Shown: piece by piece, positions 16,399-24,137 of the stretch
Position numbering within the stretch: the first letter of the stretch is position 1
How the letters are laid out: each line of letters opens with the position of its first letter
Program-made: the position numbers and the translations under genes
Assembly: GCF_012033785.1 (NCBI RefSeq)
Contig: NZ_JAAVJC010000011.1
Coordinates: 1-47,967, forward strand
Reading direction: 5' to 3'
Length of the DNA: 47,967 bases
Source of the DNA: Streptomyces bohaiensis
GTDB taxonomy: Bacteria > Actinomycetota > Actinomycetes > Streptomycetales > Streptomycetaceae
The notes under the pieces: generated by a model
What the model was told of the DNA's origin: nothing
The model's input: only the letters and a program-made list of their open reading frames with translations
The model's database searches: none

Positions 16399-17432
16399 CC
16401 ACCACGACCCACGACGGGCCGGACGCCGCCACCCGGCGTCCGGCCCGCGTACGACTGCTGTGGCTGCTGGCCGTCGTGGCGCTTCTCGCCTTCCTGATGA
16501 TCGCCTCCGTCGCGCTGGGCTCCCGGTCCGTCGCCTGGTCGGACGTCTGGGCGGCGCTGGGCGGCGCCGACGGCTCCATGGAGGAAGCCGCCGTCACCAA
16601 GCGGATCCCCCGCACCGTGCTGGCGGTGATCGTGGGCGCCGCCCTCGGCATCTCCGGCGCCGTGATGCAGGGCGTCACCCGCAACCCGCTGGCGGACCCC
16701 GGGATCCTCGGGGTCAACATGGGTGCCTCCCTCGCCATCGTCGTCGGCGTCGCCTTCTTCGGGCTCTCGACCGCGACCGGCTACGTGTGGGTCGCCATGG
16801 CGGGCGCCGGAGTGGCCGCCGTGTTCGTCTACACGGTCGGCTCCCTCGGGCGGGGCGGCGCGACGCCGTTGAAACTGGCGCTCGCCGGGGCGGCGACGTC
16901 GGCGGCGCTGGCGTCGCTGGTCACCGCCGTCATGCTCCCCCGCAACGACATCGCGGGCGGCATCCGGCTGTGGCAGATCGGCGGTGTCGGCGGTGCCTCG
17001 TTCGAACGCATCGGCCATCTGCTGCCGTTCCTCGCCGCGGGCTTCGCCCTCTGCCTGCTCTCCGCACGCGCCCTCAACTCGCTGGCGCTGGGCGACGAGT
17101 TGGCGGCCGGGCTGGGTGAACGTGTGGCCCGGGCCCGGGCGCTGGCCGCGCTGGGCGCCGTCGTCCTCTGCGGCACCTGCACGGCGGCGGCCGGGCCGAT
17201 CGGCTTCGTCGGCCTGGTCGTCCCGCACATGTGCCGCCTGCTCGTGGGGCCGGACCACCGCTGGCTGCTGCCGTTTTCCGCGCTGACCGGCGCCTCGCTG
17301 CTGACCGCCGCGGACGTGGTCGGCCGCATCGTGGCGCGCCCCGCCGAGGTGGACGTCGGGATCATCACCGCGCTGATCGGCGCCCCGTTCTTCCTCTACA
17401 TCGTCCGCCGGCAGAAGGTGCGTGAGCTGTGA
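16395..17432 (+). CDS. FecCD-type siderophore permease, first subunit
   Basis: A 345-aa polytopic membrane protein of the FecCD family. The hydrophobic start (LLWLLAVVALLAFLMIASVA) and RIPRTVLAVIVGAALGISGA, MQGVTRNPLADPGILGVNMG and the C-terminal DVGIITALIGAPFFLYIVRR are family signatures. It should form the channel with the next gene product. The GTG start overlaps the preceding TGA by 4 nt, and its own stop overlaps the next GTG by 4 nt. Confidence 0.93.
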   Translation: MTTTTHDGPDAATRRPARVRLLWLLAVVALLAFLMIASVALGSRSVAWSDVWAALGGADGSMEEAAVTKRIPRTVLAVIVGAALGISGAVMQGVTRNPLADPGILGVNMGASLAIVVGVAFFGLSTATGYVWVAMAGAGVAAVFVYTVGSLGRGGATPLKLALAGAATSAALASLVTAVMLPRNDIAGGIRLWQIGGVGGASFERIGHLLPFLAAGFALCLLSARALNSLALGDELAAGLGERVARARALAALGAVVLCGTCTAAAGPIGFVGLVVPHMCRLLVGPDHRWLLPFSALTGASLLTAADVVGRIVARPAEVDVGIITALIGAPFFLYIVRRQKVREL

Positions 17433-18499
17433 GCGCCGACCTCCTCCTCCGTCCCACCACCGGGAGCCCCGTCACCAGCGCGGCCGACGTGGCGCGCGGC
17501 CGGACCCGCCGCGCCCGGCGCCGCCGCACGGTGACGCTGGTGCTGCTCGTGCTGGTGGTCGCCGGCTTCGCGGTGTCGCTCATGTTCGGCCGCACCTTCT
17601 ACCCGGCCTCCGACGTGCTGCGCGTCGTGCTGGGCGAGCAGGTGCCCGGTGCCTCGTTCACGGTGGGCCGGCTCCGGCTGCCACGCGCGGTGCTGGCCGT
17701 CTTCGCGGGGTTCGCGTTCGGCCTGGCGGGCGTCACCTTCCAGACGATGCTGCGCAACCCGCTGGCCAGCCCCGACGTCATCGGCATCAGTTCCGGCGCG
17801 AGCGCCGCCGCGGCCGTGGGCATCATCGTCCTCGGGCTCAACGGCACCGCCGTCTCCGTCCTCGCGATCGTCGCCGCGCTCGGTGTGGCGCTGCTCGTCT
17901 ACGTCCTGGCGTTCCGTGACGGGGTCGTCGGGACGCGGCTGATCCTCATGGGCATCGGCGTCGCCGCGATGCTCGACAGCGTGACCGCGTACGCGCTGTC
18001 CCGGGCGGCGGAGTGGGACCTCCAGGAGGCGATGCGGTGGCTGACCGGCAGCCTCAACGGCGCCGGGTGGAACCAGGTCGTCCCCACCGTGGTGGCGGTG
18101 CTGGTGCTCGCCCCGGTCCTGCTGTGGCAGTCACGCAACCTGTCCGCCCTGCAGTTGGGCGAGGACACCGCCGCCGCGCTCGGCGTCCGGGTGGAACGCA
18201 CCCGCATCGTCCTCATCGTGGCGGCCGTCGGCCTCATCGCCTTCGCCACCGCCGCCGCCGGGCCCATCGCGTTCGTCGCGTTCCTCTCCGGCCCGATCGC
18301 CGCGCGGATCGTCGGCCCGGGCGGCTCGCTGCTGGTGCCCTCCGCCCTGGTGGGCGCCCTCCTCGTGCTGGTCGCCGACTTCGTCGGCCAGTACGCGCTG
18401 GGCACCCGCTACCCCGTCGGTGTCGTCACCGGCGTGCTGGGCGCGCCCTACCTCGTCTATCTGATCGTCCGGACCCACCGGGCGGGGAGCTCACTGTGA
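17429..18499 (+). CDS. FecCD-type siderophore permease, second subunit
   Basis: A 356-aa permease homologous to its neighbour: RLPRAVLAVFAGFAFGLAGV, FQTMLRNPLASPDVIGISSG, then AAGPIAFVAFLSGPIAARIV and the C-terminal GVVTGVLGAPYLVYLIVRTH. The two subunits make a heterodimeric channel. The basic N-terminal ~40 residues (RGRTRRARRRR) precede the first membrane helix. Starts and stops overlap the neighbours by 4 nt. Confidence 0.93.
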   Translation: MSADLLLRPTTGSPVTSAADVARGRTRRARRRRTVTLVLLVLVVAGFAVSLMFGRTFYPASDVLRVVLGEQVPGASFTVGRLRLPRAVLAVFAGFAFGLAGVTFQTMLRNPLASPDVIGISSGASAAAAVGIIVLGLNGTAVSVLAIVAALGVALLVYVLAFRDGVVGTRLILMGIGVAAMLDSVTAYALSRAAEWDLQEAMRWLTGSLNGAGWNQVVPTVVAVLVLAPVLLWQSRNLSALQLGEDTAAALGVRVERTRIVLIVAAVGLIAFATAAAGPIAFVAFLSGPIAARIVGPGGSLLVPSALVGALLVLVADFVGQYALGTRYPVGVVTGVLGAPYLVYLIVRTHRAGSSL

Positions 18500-19311
18500 C
18501 CACCACCCCCTCTCTCACCGCCGAGGAACTGTGCCTCGGCTACGGGGACCGCACCGTCGTCTCCGACCTGGACCTCGCCGTGGCCCCGGGCGCGATCACC
18601 GTCATCGTGGGAGCCAACGCGTGCGGCAAGTCCACGCTGCTGCGCGCGATGTCCCGGCTGCTGACACCGCGCGCCGGCCGGGTCGTGCTCGACGGCCGGC
18701 AGGTACACCGGATGCCGGCCAAGGAACTCGCCCGCACCCTGGGTCTGCTGCCGCAGTCGCCCATCGCGCCGGAGGGCATCACCGTGGCCGACCTGGTGGG
18801 TCGGGGCCGCCACCCGCACCAGGGGGTGTTCTCGCGCTGGAACGAGCGGGACGACGCGGCCGTGGCCGAGGCGCTGGACGCCACGCAGACCGCCGAGTTG
18901 GCCGACCGCGCCGTCGACGAGCTCTCCGGCGGCCAGCGGCAGCGCGTGTGGATCGCGATGGCGCTGGCGCAGCAGACGGACGTGCTGCTGCTGGACGAGC
19001 CGACGACGTTCCTCGACCCCAGCCACCAGGTCGAGGTGCTCGACCTGCTCACCGACCTGAACCAGGCGCGCGGCACGACGATCGTGATGGTGCTGCACGA
19101 CCTCAACCTGGCCGCGCGGTACGCCGACCGGCTGGTCGCCATGGCGGGCGGGCGGGTGCACGCCCAGGGGGAACCGGCCGAGGTGCTGACCGAGGAGACC
19201 GTCCGGGCGGTCTTCGGGCTGGAGAGCAGGGTCATCACCGACCCCACCTCCGGCCGCCCGCTGATGCTGCCGATCGGGCGGCACCGGGTCTTCGAACCTG
19301 CTGCGGACTGA
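18496..19311 (+). CDS. Siderophore ABC transporter ATPase
   Basis: A 271-aa FepC/FhuC-like ATPase powering import through the FecCD pair. It has Walker A GANACGKST (39-47), Q-loop region LLPQSP (~84-89), signature LSGGQRQR (143-150), Walker B VLLLDE (163-168) and H-loop His201 (VLHDLN). All catalytic residues are present. The GTG start overlaps the permease stop. The Walker A Cys (NACGKS) in place of the usual GxGKS Gly/Ser is common in this subfamily. Confidence 0.95.
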   Translation: MTTTPSLTAEELCLGYGDRTVVSDLDLAVAPGAITVIVGANACGKSTLLRAMSRLLTPRAGRVVLDGRQVHRMPAKELARTLGLLPQSPIAPEGITVADLVGRGRHPHQGVFSRWNERDDAAVAEALDATQTAELADRAVDELSGGQRQRVWIAMALAQQTDVLLLDEPTTFLDPSHQVEVLDLLTDLNQARGTTIVMVLHDLNLAARYADRLVAMAGGRVHAQGEPAEVLTEETVRAVFGLESRVITDPTSGRPLMLPIGRHRVFEPAAD

Positions 19312-19341
19312 CGGCCGGACGCCACGGCCGGCGAGCGGCGA

Positions 19342-19383
19342 GCGACGGGCGACGGGCGACGGGCGACGGGCGACGGGCGACGG
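19342..19383. repeat. Six perfect copies of GCGACGG
   Basis: GCGACGG is repeated head to tail six times without a mismatch, right after the siderophore operon. Confidence 0.9.
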
Positions 19384-19432
19384 ACACCGTGCGGCGGCCT
19401 GCGCCTCCGGGGCGCGGCGCCCGTGGTCGCGG

Positions 19433-19468
19433 GCGTCACGGTGCGCGGGCGCGTCACGGTGCGCGGGC
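19433..19468. repeat. Two tandem copies of an 18-bp unit
   Basis: GCGTCACGGTGCGCGGGC occurs twice in direct tandem. Confidence 0.85.
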
Positions 19469-19655
19469 GACGGCCGGATGCGGCACGCCCGCCCCGCACC
19501 CGGCCCGCCCGTCCGCCTGTCCGTCCGTCCGTCACGGGCGTTCCGCGCGAAGTCCGGGACGGCACCGCACCCGGGTCTCATCGCCTGCCGACCCGCCGAC
19601 CGAGCCAGACGGGTCGGCGGTCGGCGGGGCGGGCCCGCTGGACCGGGTCAGCGGG

Positions 19656-20099
19656 TCAGTTGTCCACCCAGCCGTGGGAGGCGGCGAGGGAGGCGACCTG
19701 GTCGCGGATCCGGCGGATCTGCTGCGCGGTGAGGTCGCCGTCGGCGGCGATCAGCGCCTCGGTCAGCTCGGTGCGGAACTCGGTGCGGGTCAGGATGTCG
19801 CAGACCTCGCCGTCCACCAGTTGGTCGCCGGCGTTGTCGGCCCCGCGCGGCGCGGTGGCGCCGCGCTGCGGGAGCGCCGGTTCGGCGGAGCCCGGCTCCA
19901 CCAGGCGGATGCGGGACGCCTTGGGCCCCTTGTCGCCCATCTCCAGCTCGAACTCGACCTCGCGGCCTGCCTGGTAGAGGTACTTCTCGCCCATGAGGTC
20001 GTTGGCGTGCATGAACACGTCCTCGTGCCCCTCTTCCGGCACGATGAAGCCATAGCCGCGAACCTCGTCGAACCGCAGGATCTTGCCGATCATCCGCAC
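19656..20099 (-). CDS. Cold-shock-domain protein with C-terminal extension
   Basis: This 147-aa protein has a cold-shock domain in residues 1-70. It carries an RNP1-like GYGFIVP and RNP2-like DVFMHAN, the two surfaces that bind single-stranded RNA/DNA. Classical Csp proteins end near residue 67. Here a further ~75 residues contain a helical region (TRTEFRTELTEALIAADGDL then TAQQIRRIRDQVASL). The GTG at 20099 is preferred because GAGGAGG lies 5 nt upstream; the ATG two codons later is the alternative. It is a lone gene. An RNA-chaperone role is inferred from the family. Confidence 0.88.
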   Translation of the reverse strand: MRMIGKILRFDEVRGYGFIVPEEGHEDVFMHANDLMGEKYLYQAGREVEFELEMGDKGPKASRIRLVEPGSAEPALPQRGATAPRGADNAGDQLVDGEVCDILTRTEFRTELTEALIAADGDLTAQQIRRIRDQVASLAASHGWVDN

Positions 20100-20421
20100 T
20101 GCCGCCTCCTCAACAAACCTGCAACCACCGCACGCACGCGTGCCCCGGGCACCCTGCCCGGACATGGTCAGAACCTAACGCGCGACCGACCCCCGCGCGC
20201 CAGGGGCGTCACCGTTCGTCCAGCATCCGTTCGCCTGGCGTTCATCTCGCCGCGGGCCGTCCCGGGGCGCGGCGCGCCCGTGACCCGACGTCCACCGGAA
20301 CGCGACCGGGAATTTACGTACCGGCCGTTGTCATGGACTCTTCTACGCGCGTAGCTTAGGGTGACCCCCGCTTCTCGCTGTGCCACCGGGCGCGGCGCCG
20401 GGTACCTGAGGAGAAGCCACC
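20100..20421. other. Divergent intergenic region, csp / nuclease
   Basis: 322 nt holding the promoters of both genes. The only distinct element is the 12-bp palindrome at 20343-20354, within a relatively AT-rich stretch (20310-20360). Confidence 0.45.
20343..20354. promoter_or_regulatory. Palindrome CTACGCGCGTAG upstream of nuclease
   Basis: A perfect 12-bp palindrome 67 nt before the nuclease start, followed by CTTAGGGT. This is the usual place for an operator or a promoter element. The cognate regulator is unknown to me. Confidence 0.4.
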
Positions 20422-22995
20422 GTGCCGCACGACAGCCGCCGTCGCCGCAGAGCCGCCCTGGTGGCGGCCGGCGCCGCCATCTCGCTGGTCCTGACCCCGC
20501 TGCCGCGGGCGTCGGCCGAGCCCGCTCCCCCGGCCGACGCGCCGGCCGTGACGGCGGGCGCCGTGATCAGCGAGGTGTACGGCGGTGGGGGCAACTCCGG
20601 TGCCACGCTGATCCGTGACTTCGTGGAGCTGGGCAACCCCGGTGCCGACCCGTACGCGTTGACGGGCCACAGCGTGCAGTACCTCCCGGGCGCGCCGGGG
20701 CCCAACAGCCGCTGGCAGGCGACCGAGCTGACCGGTGCCGTGGAGCCGGGCGGGCTGTACCTGGTCGCCCAGGCCGCGGGCAACGGCGGCAGTGTGCAGC
20801 TGCCGACGCCGGACGCCACGGGCTCGATCTCGATGAGCGCGACGACCGGGACCGTGGCGCTGGTGGACGGCACGACCCCGCTGGACTGCCGGACGGCCGC
20901 GGAGTGCGCGGCGGACGCACGCGTCGTCGATCTGGTGGGCTACGGCTCGGCGGTCGTGCGGGAGGGGTCCGGCCCGGCCGCGGGTGCGGGCAACACCACC
21001 TCGGTCTTCCGTGACGCGGCGCTCACCGACACCGACGACAACGCCGCGGACTTCACCTCCGGCGCCCCGACCCCCGTCAACTCCGCCGGTGACGGCGTCG
21101 ACGAGGGCGGCGATGACGGGGGCGACGACGGTGAGGAGCCCGGCGGCCCGCCCGAGGCCGGCGATGTGCGCATCCACGACATCCAGGGGACCACTCGGTG
21201 GTCGCCGCTGGCGGGCCGGCAGGTCACCGGTGTGCCGGGCGTCGTGACCGGTGTCCGCCCGTCGGGGTCGCGCGGTTTCTGGATGCAGGACGCCACCGGC
21301 GACGGCGACCCCCGGACCAGCGAGGGCGTGTTCGTCTACACCGGCTCCGCCGTCCCGACGGTCGCGGTCGGCGACGAGGTGCTGGTCTCCGGCCAGGTGT
21401 CCGAGTACTACCCGGCGACCGGCGCGCAGTCGATCACCCAGATCACGGCGCCGCGCATCACCACCCTCTCGCGCGACAACGCGCTGCCGGCGCCGGTGGT
21501 GCTGGACGCCGACTCCGTGCCGGACCTCTGGGCGCCCGACGCGGGTGGTTCCCTCAACGACCTTCCGCTGGAGCCGGACACGTTCGCGCTGGACCTGCTG
21601 GAGTCGCTGGAGGGCCAGCGGGTCGAGATCAACGACACCCGCATCGTGAGCCGCACCACCGACTACGACGAGCTCTGGGTGACGGTCAAGCCGCAGGAGA
21701 ACCCCTCGGCGCGGGGCGGCGTGGTCTACGGCTCGTACGACGAACCGAACACCGGGCGGCTGAAGGTCATGTCCCTGGCCCCGGAGCCGCTGCCCGCCGC
21801 CAACGCGGGTGATCTGCTGGCCGGTTCCACGGTCGGCCCACTGGACTACGCGCAGTTCGGCGGCTACACGCTGCAGGCGACCGAGCTCGGCTCCCACGTC
21901 GACAACGGGCTGACCCGCCCTGCGACGCGCGCCCAGGCGGAGGACGAACTCGCGCTGGCCACCTACAACGTGGAGAACCTCGCCGCGACCGACCCCGACG
22001 CGAAGTTCGCCGCCCTGGCGGAGGGTGTCGCCGTCAACCTGGCCTCGCCCGACGTGGTCGCGCTGGAGGAGATCCAGGACGACAACGGCCCCGTGAACGA
22101 CGGTACGGTCACCGCCGAGCGGACGCTGGAGAAGTTCACCGACGCCATCGTCACGGCCGGCGGCCCTCGGTACACGTGGCGCTCGATCGACCCGGAGAAC
22201 AACCGCGACGGCGGCCAGCCGGGCGGGAACATCCGCAACGTGTTCCTCTACAACCCGGAGCGGGTGGACTTCACCGACCGCGAGGGTGGCGACGCGACCA
22301 CCGCGGCGCAGGTGGTCGCGGGTGCGGACGGCCCCGAGCTGTCCGTCTCCCCCGGTCGCATCAACCCCGGCTCCGACGCCTGGGCGAGCAGCCGGAAGCC
22401 GCTGGTCGGCGAGTTCGTCTTCAACGGTGAGACCTACTTCCTCATCACCAACCACTTCAACTCCAAGGGTGGCGACCAGTCGCTCCACGGCCGGTTCCAG
22501 CCGCCGAACCGGAGCTCGGAGGTGCAGCGCCACCGCCAGGCCGAGGAGGTCGCCGCCTTCGTCCGCGAACTGCACGCCGCCGACCCGCGGGCGAAGGTGG
22601 TCAACCTCGGCGACTTCAACGACTTCGAGTTCTCCCGGACGCTGGAGATCCTCGCCGACGACGGCGCCATGACCAACCTGCTGCTGACGCTGCCGCCCGA
22701 GAAGCGCTACACGTACATCTTCGACGGCAACTCGCAGTCGCTGGACAACATCCTGATGAGCTCCACCATCGAGGAGTTCGAGTACGAGGTGCTGCACATC
22801 AACACCGAGTTCGCCGACCAGGCGAGCGACCACGACCCGCAGCTGGTCCGGATCGCCACCGGCGGTGGCGACAACGGCGGCGACGACGGCGACGGCGACG
22901 GCGACGGCGGCAGTGCGAAGGACCGTCTGAAGGAGCGGCTGAAGGAGCTGGTGCGCGACCTGCACGACTGGCTGCGCAGGCTGCTCGGCCGATGA
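20422..22995 (+). CDS. Secreted ExeM-type extracellular nuclease
   Basis: This 857-aa secreted protein has a signal peptide with a poly-Arg start (PHDSRRRRR; hydrophobic AALVAAGAAISLVLT; ASAEP cleavage). A lamin-tail-like domain (~45-165, VISEVYGGGGNSGATLIRDF), an OB-like DNA-binding segment (~250-340) and a C-terminal endonuclease/exonuclease/phosphatase domain (~510-810) follow. Catalytic landmarks are the Asn of ATYNVENL (~514), Glu of LEEIQDD (~549), GDFNDFEF (~730) and SDHDP (~802). A DGDGDGDGG linker and a short basic amphipathic helix end the protein. This ExeM/NucH architecture degrades extracellular DNA, possibly for phosphate scavenging. The Arg pair could mean Tat export, but the canonical RRxFL is absent. 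Confidence 0.9.
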   Translation: MPHDSRRRRRAALVAAGAAISLVLTPLPRASAEPAPPADAPAVTAGAVISEVYGGGGNSGATLIRDFVELGNPGADPYALTGHSVQYLPGAPGPNSRWQATELTGAVEPGGLYLVAQAAGNGGSVQLPTPDATGSISMSATTGTVALVDGTTPLDCRTAAECAADARVVDLVGYGSAVVREGSGPAAGAGNTTSVFRDAALTDTDDNAADFTSGAPTPVNSAGDGVDEGGDDGGDDGEEPGGPPEAGDVRIHDIQGTTRWSPLAGRQVTGVPGVVTGVRPSGSRGFWMQDATGDGDPRTSEGVFVYTGSAVPTVAVGDEVLVSGQVSEYYPATGAQSITQITAPRITTLSRDNALPAPVVLDADSVPDLWAPDAGGSLNDLPLEPDTFALDLLESLEGQRVEINDTRIVSRTTDYDELWVTVKPQENPSARGGVVYGSYDEPNTGRLKVMSLAPEPLPAANAGDLLAGSTVGPLDYAQFGGYTLQATELGSHVDNGLTRPATRAQAEDELALATYNVENLAATDPDAKFAALAEGVAVNLASPDVVALEEIQDDNGPVNDGTVTAERTLEKFTDAIVTAGGPRYTWRSIDPENNRDGGQPGGNIRNVFLYNPERVDFTDREGGDATTAAQVVAGADGPELSVSPGRINPGSDAWASSRKPLVGEFVFNGETYFLITNHFNSKGGDQSLHGRFQPPNRSSEVQRHRQAEEVAAFVRELHAADPRAKVVNLGDFNDFEFSRTLEILADDGAMTNLLLTLPPEKRYTYIFDGNSQSLDNILMSSTIEEFEYEVLHINTEFADQASDHDPQLVRIATGGGDNGGDDGDGDGDGGSAKDRLKERLKELVRDLHDWLRRLLGR

Positions 22996-23033
22996 CCCGG
23001 CCGGACTGACGGGGTCGACGGACCCCGCCGCCA

Positions 23034-23076
23034 GGCGCCGGTGCCGGAGGGACGTCGTCCCTCCGGCACCGGCGCC
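23034..23076 (+). terminator. Perfect 20-bp hairpin terminator
   Basis: Arms 23034-23053 and 23057-23076 are fully complementary with a 3-nt loop. It lies 38 nt after the nuclease stop. Confidence 0.8.
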
Positions 23077-23166
23077 TCGTCATGGCGGGCCGCACCGAGG
23101 CTGCCCGTCGATGTGCCGCCCGTCATGGGCATGGGCGGATCGGCCGGACCGGCCTACGCTGCGGGG

Positions 23167-23991
23167 ATGACCACCCATGCGCCCCCGCCGGTCCGTGCCA
23201 CCGCCCCGCCGGCCCGGACCCGGTCGGAGCCCTGGGAGTTCACCGGCGCGCGGGGGCACCGGCTGTCGGGCCGGTTGGAGCTCCCGGTGGACGCCGAACC
23301 GACCGCTGTCGCCCTGTTCGCGCACTGCTTCACCTGCGGCAAGGACGGACTCGCGGCGGCCCGCACGTCACGGTTCCTCGCCCGGCGGTCGCTCGCCGTG
23401 CTGCGCTTCGACTTCACCGGAGTGGGCGGCTCGGGGGGCGAGTTCGCCGACACCGACTTCTCGGGGAACGTGGCGGACGTCGTCCTCGCGGCGGAAGCGC
23501 TGCGCACCCGCCTGCGGCCGCCGACCCTGCTGGTCGGGCACTCGCTGGGCGGCGCCGCCGTCCTGGCCGCGGCACACCGGGTGCCGGGCGTCCGGGCCGT
23601 GGCGACCATCGGCGCCCCCGCCCACCCCGGCCACGTACGGGCGCAGTTCACCGCCGCCGACCGCGAGCGCATCACCCGCGACGGGGCGGCGGAGGTGATG
23701 CTGGCGGGCCGGCCGTTCCGGGTGGGCGCAGGGCTGTTGCGGGACGTGGCGGAGCAGCCGCAGCAGCAGCGGATCGCCGCGCTGCCCGCCCCGCTGCTGG
23801 TGCTCCACTCCCCCGACGACACCCTGGTCCCGCCGTCGCAGGCCCGGGAGATCCAGCACACCGCCGGGGACGGCGCGTCCCTGGTGTGGTTGCACGGCAC
23901 CGACCACCTGCTGACGGGGCGGGCCGGGGCGGAGCGGGCCGCGGCGCTGATCAGCGCCTGGGCGGCACCCCTGCTGGCCGGCGGGGAGTGA
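23167..23991 (+). CDS. Alpha/beta hydrolase (OsmC-fusion-type hydrolase domain)
   Basis: This 274-aa protein has the alpha/beta-hydrolase fold. The oxyanion region is LFAHCFTCGKD, the nucleophile elbow GHSLGG (Ser at ~130), and the C-terminal acid/His pair LHSPDDTLVP and GTDHLL. The FTCGKD and LRFDFTGVGGSGGEFADTDF motifs are those of the hydrolase half of bifunctional hydrolase-OsmC proteins. Here the OsmC half is missing and the protein ends cleanly at the hydrolase. The substrate is unknown. The start has GGGG 5 nt upstream. Confidence 0.85.
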   Translation: MTTHAPPPVRATAPPARTRSEPWEFTGARGHRLSGRLELPVDAEPTAVALFAHCFTCGKDGLAAARTSRFLARRSLAVLRFDFTGVGGSGGEFADTDFSGNVADVVLAAEALRTRLRPPTLLVGHSLGGAAVLAAAHRVPGVRAVATIGAPAHPGHVRAQFTAADRERITRDGAAEVMLAGRPFRVGAGLLRDVAEQPQQQRIAALPAPLLVLHSPDDTLVPPSQAREIQHTAGDGASLVWLHGTDHLLTGRAGAERAAALISAWAAPLLAGGE

Positions 23992-24137
23992 CCGTTCCCC
24001 GCCGACCGCGCGCCGGTGCGGGCCGGGACGGCTGACCGGCGGCGGTCGAGCCGGACGGGTGGGGCCGGTCCGTCGCCCGACCGCACCCACCGGGTCCCGC
24101 GATGGCGGGCCGCCGCCCCGTCCTCACCCTCGCGGCC

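Larger units (their letters stand above)
19312..19655. other. Repeat-rich intergenic region
   Basis: 344 nt between convergent genes. It holds a six-copy 7-bp tandem repeat (19342-19383), a two-copy 18-bp tandem repeat (19433-19468) and a GC-rich 9-bp hairpin (19593-19601 with 19612-19620) that could terminate either side. Confidence 0.5.

Noticed and set aside
20356-22965. Antisense open frame of 869 aa opposite the nuclease gene
   Set aside because: It mirrors the third-position GC bias of the plus-strand gene and has no domain content or ribosome site.
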